DNA from: Archangium sp.
Lineage (GTDB): Bacteria; Myxococcota; Myxococcia; Myxococcales; Myxococcaceae
Length of the DNA stretch: 5,830 nt
Direction of reading: 5' to 3'
Assembly: GCA_016793525.1 (NCBI GenBank)
Contig: JAEUJT010000408.1
Location: 1-5,830, forward strand
The notes under the pieces are model-generated. The model did no database searches. It saw only the letters and a list, made by a program, of their open reading frames with translations, and had not been told where the DNA came from. This document shows positions 1-4,539 of the stretch, piece by piece. Position 1 is the first letter of the stretch. Every line of letters starts with the position of its first letter. The position numbers were made by a program, and so were the translations under genes.

Positions 1-530
1 ATGACGCCGCGGAGCGCCTGCGCCGTATCAGCCGACTTGGGCGCGGTGGTGGTCGTGTCGAATGACGAGAAGCCACCCAAGGGGAAAAGCACGCCGTACT
101 GCAGCTGCGCGTAGAACCCGTCTTCTGTCTCGTAGCGGGCGCCGCCGTTGATCTCGAGGCCGAGGTTGTTGTCGGCGGTGATGGTGCCGTCGGCCGACGG
201 CGTCGACTCGGCGTAGATGGCGCGCGAGTAGATGACCGAGGCGAAAGCGGTGAAGCCGGTGGTGATGCGGTAGCTCGCGCGCGGCTTGACGTAGATGCTG
301 TCGGTGATGCCGCCCAGAATCTCGCGGTACAGAATCATGTCGACGCGGTAGTCGCGGTTGAAGCGAAACGCGCGCAGCGTGTTGTCGAGGCAGCCCGAGG
401 CGTTGCAGGCGTACTGCGGCCCGTCGATGACGCCGGGAATGGGCGTGCCGTCAGCCGCGGTGCGACGCCGCGTGTAGTTGGGGTAGCCGGGGGCGTTGTC
501 GCCCGAGGGGAAGGCGTCCTCGGCGGCGTT
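1..530 (-). pseudogene. C-terminal continuation of the interrupted outer-membrane protein (partial, runs off the window)
   Basis: Directly after the TAG, the same reading frame stays open for 176 codons to the window edge, starting NAAEDAFPSGDNAPGY. It has the same G/C-ending codon preference as the upstream part and beta-strand-like segments: YRVDMILYREILGGITD (encoded around 300-350), IYVKPRASYRI, FTAFASVIYSRAIY, LGLEINGGARYETEDGF and YAQLQYGVLFPLGG. RVDxILxREILGGxT followed by YVKP fits the C-terminal half of TIGR04551-type proteins as I remember them. It is therefore the rest of the barrel, not a separate gene. There is no signal peptide and no good ribosome binding site at its start; an internal ATG at 338 lies in mid-strand and is unlikely to be used. 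The final strand, which BAM would recognise, lies beyond position 1. Whether this is a real pseudogene, a read error or a readthrough gene cannot be settled here. Confidence 0.72.
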
Positions 531-533
531 CTA
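531..533 (-). other. In-frame amber (TAG) codon interrupting the outer-membrane protein gene
   Basis: The plus strand reads CTA here, giving TAG on the minus strand in the context GAC CTG TAG AAC GCC. One base change from CAG (Gln) would produce it and restore an uninterrupted frame of at least 598 codons (residue 422 would be Gln). No frameshift or other stop is seen on either side. Every other complete gene in the window ends in TGA. Confidence 0.85.
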
Positions 534-1796
534 CAGGTCGCCGTTGAGCTGCTTGTATTCGCCCTGCTCCTCAGCGGCGAAGTGGCAGACGTCGAGCTTC
601 TGGTTGCGGCCGGGGAGGCCCGCGGCGCCACCGGAGAGGGCGCGGTTCTCCACGCTGCCGAGCATCGCCACGAACTCGCCTTCGATGCGCCAGTTCTTGC
701 GCTCAACCTTGGCCCACAGGTCGGGCATGAACAGGGCCGCGCGCCGGGGCACCCACCCGCTGCCTGCGCTGGTGCTCGCGGTGCCGTCTTCGGCCAGCGG
801 CTGCGACAGCGTGTCGACCGCGTCGTTGCGCTGCACCCGGTAGGTGAAGTGCAGGCCGTAGTTGAACACCGTCTGCTCGCCGTCGAGCTTGGCCAGGCGT
901 TCGGTGTCGGTGTCGCGCCGAGCCACCGCGAGAATGAAGCTGTGCGACTCGTCGGAGTTCGAGAGGTCGAACTGCTGCCCGCCCTCGGGCATGCGCGGCG
1001 AGAGCAAGCCCTCGACGTTGAAGTCCAACATCGGCGTCACGTAGAAACCGCTGAGCGGCTCGGCCACGAACATCACCCGGTCGACCGTGTCGCCCCAGTC
1101 GTTGTCGAGCCCGTTGCCGTCGTTGTGCAACACGCCCAGGCCCCAGTGGCTGCCCATGCGGCCGAAGCGCAGGTTGCCGATGGGCGTCGACACTTCGCCC
1201 CACAACCGCTTGAGCGAAATGGCGTCGGTGAGCGAGTTGATGCCGCTGCGGGGCGTGGCCTGGGAGTTCGAGAAGACGGAGAACTCGTTGCGGTCGTACC
1301 AGTAGCCGTTGGCGGCGTTGCGGCTGTACGCGTAGTCGGGCGTCGAGCCCCAGACGATGTTGTCGAGCGCGTCGACCTGCGCACGAATGCGCACCTCTTC
1401 AGAGACGTTGAGGGTCGGCTCGAAGCGAAAGCGCATGTTGACGCCGGCGTTCGTCTTCTCCGCGGCCGAGGTCGGCGACGTGGGCCACAGCGTGTACCCG
1501 GCGGGGTCGGCGGCGCGGCCGAGGTCAAACTTGTGGAACAGCTCGGGGCGCACGCGGAAGTAGCCGTCGACGGTGAAGAGCTCGAGCTTGCGCTTCTCTT
1601 CGACCCAGTCTTCTTGCCAGCCCTGCGAGACCGCCTGCGTCGCGAGTTGGGCCCGCATCTCCTGGCGCAGCTCCTTCACTTCTTGGCGGGCCGCGTCGAG
1701 ATCTCGGCGGAGGGCGTCGGCATCGACACCGCCATCTTGAGCCCACGCGTGCGCCGACAGGAGCGCACTGAGGACCAACGGGAGCGAGCGAGGCAT
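531..1796 (-). CDS. TIGR04551-like outer-membrane beta-barrel protein, N-terminal 421 residues, cut short by an in-frame TAG
   Basis: Probably an outer-membrane porin-like protein of unknown substrate. The start at 1796 is chosen because it gives a clean signal peptide (MPRSLPLVLSALLSAHAWA, cleavage after A19 before QD) and has GGAG 9 nt upstream; the frame stays open to 1862, but those 22 extra residues would bury the signal peptide. After cleavage comes a short heptad-like coiled coil (about residues 24-55, ALRRDLDAARQEVKELRQEM), then alternating polar/hydrophobic strands typical of a barrel (GYFRVRPELF, MRFRFEP, EVRIRAQVDALDNIV, GNLRFGRM). The segment SHWGLGVLHNDGNGLDND followed by WGDTVDRVMF (about 217-244) resembles the conserved core I recall for TIGR04551, which is known mainly from myxobacteria. 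Translation would end at residue 421 (EYKQLNGDL), but the same frame resumes right after the stop, so the product is truncated in mid-barrel. Family assignment is from memory of the motif, not a search. Confidence 0.8.
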   Translation of the reverse strand: MPRSLPLVLSALLSAHAWAQDGGVDADALRRDLDAARQEVKELRQEMRAQLATQAVSQGWQEDWVEEKRKLELFTVDGYFRVRPELFHKFDLGRAADPAGYTLWPTSPTSAAEKTNAGVNMRFRFEPTLNVSEEVRIRAQVDALDNIVWGSTPDYAYSRNAANGYWYDRNEFSVFSNSQATPRSGINSLTDAISLKRLWGEVSTPIGNLRFGRMGSHWGLGVLHNDGNGLDNDWGDTVDRVMFVAEPLSGFYVTPMLDFNVEGLLSPRMPEGGQQFDLSNSDESHSFILAVARRDTDTERLAKLDGEQTVFNYGLHFTYRVQRNDAVDTLSQPLAEDGTASTSAGSGWVPRRAALFMPDLWAKVERKNWRIEGEFVAMLGSVENRALSGGAAGLPGRNQKLDVCHFAAEEQGEYKQLNGDL

Positions 1797-1805
1797 GTTG
1801 GCGAT

Positions 1806-1809
1806 CTCC
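1806..1809 (-). promoter_or_regulatory. Ribosome binding site (GGAG) of the outer-membrane protein gene
   Basis: GGAG lies 9 nt upstream of the ATG at 1796 (GGAG-ATCGCCAAC-ATG). It decides the start, because the longer alternative beginning at 1862 would place both this site and the signal peptide inside the coding sequence. Confidence 0.6.
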
Positions 1810-1904
1810 ACTTCGTCGAACGACTGACCGCGCGACGTACACCACTCACCCGGCGGCCCCAATGGGAAAAGACGCCTCTACGCGCGGACGACGCGGTGAT
1901 TTCA

Positions 1905-1931
1905 GGTGGCTCAGCTCATTCGGTGAGCACC
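1905..1931 (-). terminator. Possible weak terminator hairpin downstream of the HmuY-family gene
   Basis: GGTGGCTCA (1905-1913) pairs with TGAGCACC (1924-1931) as an eight-pair stem with one bulged G and a 10-nt loop, beginning 11 bp after the minus-strand stop codon at 1942-1944. No clear U-tract follows on the minus strand (the next bases are TGAAATCACC; a TTTT run comes only about 35 nt later). It may be a Rho-independent-like or processing hairpin that ends the mutM-mce-HmuY transcript, but it could be chance. Confidence 0.25.
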
Positions 1932-1941
1932 CATGTGTCAC

Positions 1942-2904
1942 TCAGGGCAAGAAGGCCCAGCGCACGGTAAACACCGCCGCGTCGCTCGACGGGGGCGCCG
2001 AGCCCTGGAGGTCGCACGCCTCTTGGGCGCCCGATGCGCCGTAGTACCGGGTGATCTGCAGCTTCACATGCCGGCCGTCGGCAAGCTTCAGTACGAACAC
2101 GTTGCCCGTCATCTGCAGGCACGACTGGAGGCGGAAGTATGGCGCCAACGCGACGTTGGGCGTCCCGAGCCCGGACCCGTCGGAGATGAGCTCGCAGCTC
2201 CCGGAATAGAAGTTCTCCGGCCTGAACTGGAGCCCGCTGGCGCTGGTGACGAGGTTCAACGTCACGCCCTCCGGGGCCTTGGCGACCTGCACGCACGACG
2301 GGCCGCCGTGGCCGCTGTTCGCGCGCACGATGGTGCGACGAAACGCCAGGTCCCAGTCGGTGGAAGTCATCGCCTGCGCGTCGTTGATTGCCACGCTCGC
2401 GAGCCCGGTGCTGGTGAAGTGCACGTAGATGAACGACTCCGTCGGGTTGATGCCACCCGCCCGCGCGTCGATGGTGCTGACGAAGGTGCCCGACGTGCCC
2501 GGCACGGTGCTGACCGCTCCGGTGGAGATGGTCGTCTTGTACTCGAGCTCGGTGCTGCTCTCTTCGAGGCACGGTGGGTTTTCTCCGCACGACGAACCGC
2601 CACCTCCTCCTGTGCCTCCGCCGGTCGAGCCGCCGCCGGTTGAGCCGCCAGCGCCGCCGCCGGTCGCGACCGCCGCCTGGCACAGGCCGAGGCTGCAGAC
2701 TTGACCGAACTCGCATGCCTTGCACGAAGCCGCGACGCTGCCACACGCGGTGGTGGTGTTGCCGAGCTGGCACGCGCCGCTCGCGTCGCAGCAGCCGCTG
2801 CACGTGGTCGCGTTGCACGGCGCCCGCGCTTGACCACACGCTGGCGACATCGCGACGAGGGCGCCGAGGGCGATTCCGAGCACACTCCAGCTGGAGACCT
2901 TCAT
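1942..2904 (-). CDS. HmuY-family secreted lipoprotein-like protein with Cys-rich N-terminal module
   Basis: 320 residues. The N-terminus (MKVSSWSVLGIALGALVAMS then PAC) is a signal peptide; C23 is a plausible lipidated cysteine, although SPAC is a non-canonical lipobox. Residues 30-75 form a Cys-rich module with ten cysteines (C30, C35, C38, C39, C45, C54, C61, C64, C70, C75; CSGCCDASGAC is the hallmark) of a type frequent in myxobacterial surface proteins. Residues 82-104 are a flexible Gly/Ser/Thr linker. From about 120 the rest fits the HmuY domain (Pfam PF14064): STDWDLAFRRTIVRANSG at 181-198, GNVFVLKLADGRHVKLQITR at 267-286, and a beta-strand C-terminus ending FTVRWAFLP. The founding HmuY of Porphyromonas gingivalis is a haem-binding outer-membrane lipoprotein that uses two histidines. 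H162, H199 and H279 are present here, but I cannot align them to those ligands, so haem binding is only a possibility. The gene starts inside the mce stop codon (ATGA) with AGGG 6 nt upstream, so it is probably coupled to mce. Confidence 0.82.
   Translation of the reverse strand: MKVSSWSVLGIALGALVAMSPACGQARAPCNATTCSGCCDASGACQLGNTTTACGSVAASCKACEFGQVCSLGLCQAAVATGGGAGGSTGGGSTGGGTGGGGGSSCGENPPCLEESSTELEYKTTISTGAVSTVPGTSGTFVSTIDARAGGINPTESFIYVHFTSTGLASVAINDAQAMTSTDWDLAFRRTIVRANSGHGGPSCVQVAKAPEGVTLNLVTSASGLQFRPENFYSGSCELISDGSGLGTPNVALAPYFRLQSCLQMTGNVFVLKLADGRHVKLQITRYYGASGAQEACDLQGSAPPSSDAAVFTVRWAFLP
2618..2647 (-). repeat. Two tandem 15-bp units encoding the Gly-Gly-Gly-Ser-Thr-type linker
   Basis: Two adjacent 15-base units (plus strand CCGCCGGTCGAGCCG and CCGCCGGTTGAGCCG) match at 14 of 15 positions. 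They encode part of the linker between the Cys-rich and HmuY parts. Being a multiple of three, unit gain or loss would change linker length without breaking the frame. Confidence 0.55.
2901..2904 (-). promoter_or_regulatory. ATGA stop/start overlap coupling mce and the HmuY-family gene
   Basis: On the minus strand ATGA contains the ATG of the HmuY-family gene (2904-2902) and the TGA of mce (2903-2901). The partial Shine-Dalgarno AGGG (2911-2914) lies 6 nt upstream inside mce. This arrangement usually means termination-reinitiation coupling. Confidence 0.8.
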
Positions 2905-3308
2905 GCCGTGCCCTGCCGCAGTTCCGTCAGCACGCCGTGCGCGCCCTTGGGGTGCACGAAGGCGATTTTCGCGCCGCCGACGCCGATTTTCGGGGTCTCG
3001 TCGATGAGCTGCGCCCCTTTGGCCTTCAGCTCGCGGAGCGACGCCTCGATGTCAGGCACCTCGACGCAGATGTGGTGCAGCCCCTCGCCGCGCTTGTCGA
3101 GGAACTTGGCCACGCCCGAGGTGGTGGTCGTCGGGCAGATGAGCTCGATGCGCCCCAGGCCGTGCCCGAAGATGGCGGTTCGCACCTGCTGCTCGGGCAC
3201 CTCTTCGAGCTCGGGCGGCGCGAAGCCCAAAATCTCGACGTAGTACTTCACCGCCACCTCGAGATCTTTGACGGCGATGGCGACGTGATCGAGCCCTTTG
3301 GCGCTCAT
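2901..3308 (-). CDS. mce: Methylmalonyl-CoA epimerase (VOC superfamily)
   Basis: 135 residues, the usual size for the family. It interconverts (S)- and (R)-methylmalonyl-CoA in the cytoplasm, linking propionyl-CoA carboxylase to methylmalonyl-CoA mutase. Two beta-alpha-beta-beta-beta modules are visible: LDHVAIAVKDLEVAVKYYVE (6-25), VRTAIF (42-47), GRIELICP (52-59); then GEGLHHICVEVPDIEASL (74-91), KIAFVHPKG (114-122) and GVLTEL (125-130). The expected divalent-metal ligands fit H8, E55 (or a nearby Gln such as Q41), H79 and E129; E129 is also the likely catalytic base position. The start at 3308 is set by the ATGA overlap with mutM and by GGAG 6 nt upstream; a longer frame upstream would add only out-of-frame mutM sequence. 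No mutase or carboxylase gene is next to it, so its metabolic partners must be elsewhere. Other VOC enzymes are possible but the GLHHICVEVPDI block is characteristic. Confidence 0.88.
   Translation of the reverse strand: MSAKGLDHVAIAVKDLEVAVKYYVEILGFAPPELEEVPEQQVRTAIFGHGLGRIELICPTTTTSGVAKFLDKRGEGLHHICVEVPDIEASLRELKAKGAQLIDETPKIGVGGAKIAFVHPKGAHGVLTELRQGTA
3305..3308 (-). promoter_or_regulatory. ATGA stop/start overlap coupling mutM and mce
   Basis: On the minus strand ATGA contains the mce ATG (3308-3306) and the mutM TGA (3307-3305). A Shine-Dalgarno GGAG for mce is at 3315-3318 within the last codons of mutM. Confidence 0.82.
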
Positions 3309-4129
3309 GAACGGCTCCGTTTCTGTGGCTGGCAGGTAGGACACACGAACGTGGTGCGGCCGCCCTGCTCGAATTTTTGAATCGTCGTCTTGCAGGTGCG
3401 GCACGGCGTTCCCGCGCGCCCGTAGATGAGGAACGGGTTCTCGGCGCCGGGCTCTTCGACGTATTCGATCTCCTCGCCTTCTGACGTCTTGAGCGCAAAC
3501 GAGATGGAGGCGTGAATGGCCTTGGCGAGCGACTTCCACTCCGCGTCGTCGAGTGAGCTGGGGGCGCGTGCGGGGTGCAGCTTGGCGCGGAAGAGCGCCT
3601 CGGCGGCGTGAATGTTCCCCAGGCCGGCGACGCGGTGCTGATCCATCAGCGCGACCTTGAGGCCTTGCTTCGAGCGACCCACCGCCTCTTTCAACTGCTG
3701 CCAGGTGAGCCCGTCGACGACTGGGTCGATGCCCAGCGCGGCGATGGTTGCGTTCGACGAAAAGTCGTGGCTCGAAATCGGCTCCATGCGGCCGAAGAGG
3801 CGAGGGTCGCGGAAGTGGATGACCTCTCCGGAATCCAACGCGAAGCGGGCGCGCGAATAGGGCTCGTCGACGCCGGCTTTTCGCTTCACGAACTTGCCCG
3901 TCATGCCCAAGTGGGCGACGAGGCCTTTGCCGTTCGAGAACGTGAGCACCAGGTATTTGCCGCGGCGCGAGGCCTTCTCGAGCTTCCCCTTCAGCGCGCG
4001 AAAATCAGCGACCGAGGCGCCGCGAAAAGTGCGGGCCTTTGGGTCGGCGTCGGCGGAGACGAGCGTGCGACCCGAGAACCAGGTCTCGAGCGAGCGGCGG
4101 GCATGTTCGACTTCAGGGAGCTCCGGCAT
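3305..4129 (-). CDS. mutM: Formamidopyrimidine-DNA glycosylase / AP lyase (Fpg)
   Basis: 274 residues, standard for Fpg. The enzyme excises 8-oxoguanine and formamidopyrimidines and nicks the abasic site by beta/delta-elimination. The start is fixed by chemistry: after Met removal the N-terminal Pro of MPELPEVE is the Schiff-base nucleophile, followed by the catalytic Glu. The 40 in-frame codons further upstream (to 4249) would bury this Pro and are rejected. Numbered with Met, other expected residues are K58 (RRGKYL), M76 in HLGMTG, R110 and F112 in DPRLFG (lesion-strand intercalation and estranged-base contacts), N172 in the helix-two-turn-helix GLGNIHAAEALF, and a C-terminal zinc finger C243-X2-C246-X16-C263-X2-C266 with the conserved R258 of GGRTTF. 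All key residues are present, so it should be active and is Fpg rather than endonuclease VIII. It is the first gene of the mutM-mce-HmuY operon. No Shine-Dalgarno is evident; a 7-bp hairpin sits on the start codon instead. Confidence 0.96.
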   Translation of the reverse strand: MPELPEVEHARRSLETWFSGRTLVSADADPKARTFRGASVADFRALKGKLEKASRRGKYLVLTFSNGKGLVAHLGMTGKFVKRKAGVDEPYSRARFALDSGEVIHFRDPRLFGRMEPISSHDFSSNATIAALGIDPVVDGLTWQQLKEAVGRSKQGLKVALMDQHRVAGLGNIHAAEALFRAKLHPARAPSSLDDAEWKSLAKAIHASISFALKTSEGEEIEYVEEPGAENPFLIYGRAGTPCRTCKTTIQKFEQGGRTTFVCPTCQPQKRSRS

Positions 4130-4150
4130 GCGGCGCGATGTAACGCCGCA
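4129..4150 (-). promoter_or_regulatory. Perfect 7-bp inverted repeat ending on the mutM start codon
   Basis: TGCGGCG (4129-4135) and CGCCGCA (4144-4150) are exact inverted repeats around an 8-nt centre (CGATGTAA). In the mutM mRNA this would be a GC-rich hairpin whose 3' arm includes the A of the AUG and covers the place where a ribosome binding site is expected. It could be an mRNA structure limiting mutM translation or, as DNA, an operator. If the transcript were leaderless the hairpin would not form, and TTACAT at 4137-4142 would be a weak -10 candidate. Function is inferred only from position. Confidence 0.4.
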
Positions 4151-4190
4151 CGTGGAGAAAAGAAATCGGTGTGCTAGCGCCCTCCAGACG
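4130..4190. promoter_or_regulatory. 61-bp divergent intergenic region, likely promoters for mutM and the small plus-strand gene
   Basis: mutM (minus) and the small gene at 4191 (plus) start back to back here, so both promoters must lie in or just beyond this short stretch. It contains a locally A-rich run (GAGAAAAGAAATC at 4155-4167) against a GC-rich background. I see no convincing -35/-10 pair in either direction and no Shine-Dalgarno just upstream of 4191. Confidence 0.4.
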
Positions 4191-4529
4191 ATGGCTGACG
4201 AGGTGCCGTACTGGGTGTTGATTTCGGTGCTCTTCAGCTCGTTCCCCATGACGCAGCGGCTCGCGATGGCGATTCACCGCGTCGCGTTCGAGCTCCACAC
4301 CCATGGGCAATCGGTCGGCTTGGTCGAAGACGGGCTCGCGCAAGGCCAGGTGCGCCGCGTGGGCACCGAGGCTGCCATCGGCACCATCACCGGGCCGGTG
4401 TTCGAGGCCGAGCTCGAGACCGAGCGCGGCAAAGGGGAGGTGCGGTTCCTGCTCACCCGGCAAGGCCTCGAGCTGATGGAAGCGCAGCGCGACGCAGCAC
4501 CTCCGACTCCGCGCGGGTTGATGAACTGA
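4191..4529 (+). CDS. Small conserved-looking hypothetical protein (112 aa), family not recognised
   Basis: I do not recognise this protein. That it is real rests on codon use: close to nine in ten codons end in G or C across the frame. The frame also fills the gap between mutM and the GT22 gene almost exactly, ending 10 bp before the stop of the convergent neighbour. It begins MADEVPYWVLISVLFSSFPM, with a short hydrophobic stretch (residues 7-19) that is too short and uncharged-flanked to be a sure membrane anchor. The middle (about 30-87) looks like a small beta-rich domain (ELHTHGQSVGLVEDGLAQGQ, then AAIGTITGPVFEAELE). A helix follows (LLTRQGLELMEAQR, 88-101), then a Pro-rich tail. No catalytic or metal motif is seen. 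The start is uncertain: ATG 4191 has no Shine-Dalgarno, and ATG 4248 would give a 93-residue version that lacks the hydrophobic start, but good codon use already begins at 4191. It is probably cytoplasmic; its role is unknown. Confidence 0.65.
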   Translation: MADEVPYWVLISVLFSSFPMTQRLAMAIHRVAFELHTHGQSVGLVEDGLAQGQVRRVGTEAAIGTITGPVFEAELETERGKGEVRFLLTRQGLELMEAQRDAAPPTPRGLMN

Positions 4530-4539
4530 GACAGCAGCG

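Larger units (their letters stand above)
1797..1941 (-). other. 145-bp intergenic region between the HmuY-family gene and the outer-membrane protein gene
   Basis: No gene is seen here. It holds the imperfect hairpin at 1905-1931 next to the upstream stop codon and the ribosome binding site at 1806-1809. The gap is large compared with the ATGA overlaps upstream, so the outer-membrane protein gene probably has its own promoter in this stretch. The best minus-strand candidate (TTGGGG, 17-nt spacer, TACGTC) is too weak to call. Confidence 0.4.

Noticed and set aside
1797..1862. 22-residue N-terminal extension of the outer-membrane protein
   Set aside because: It would place charged residues before the signal peptide and ignores the GGAG 9 nt before the ATG at 1796.
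582..1970. 462-codon plus-strand open frame opposite the outer-membrane protein gene
   Set aside because: It is a GC-rich antisense shadow: its product is a monotonous V/A/R/G/H-rich sequence, while the minus-strand frame has a signal peptide, ribosome binding site and recognisable barrel strands.
1916..2839. 307-codon minus-strand open frame over the HmuY-family gene
   Set aside because: Arg/His-rich shadow with no signal peptide; the frame at 1942-2904 has the signal peptide, Cys module and HmuY motifs and overlaps mce by ATGA.
4149..4154. CACGTG palindrome upstream of mutM
   Set aside because: A six-base palindrome is expected often by chance in GC-rich DNA and there is no second copy or known regulator to support it.
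4130..4249. Upstream extension of mutM by 40 residues
   Set aside because: Fpg needs Pro right after the initiator Met for catalysis; the extension would abolish this and overlaps the divergent gene.
4530..4539. Possible bidirectional terminator between the convergent small gene and GT22 gene
   Set aside because: Only 10 bp separate the stops and I could find no stem longer than about four pairs and no T-tract nearby.
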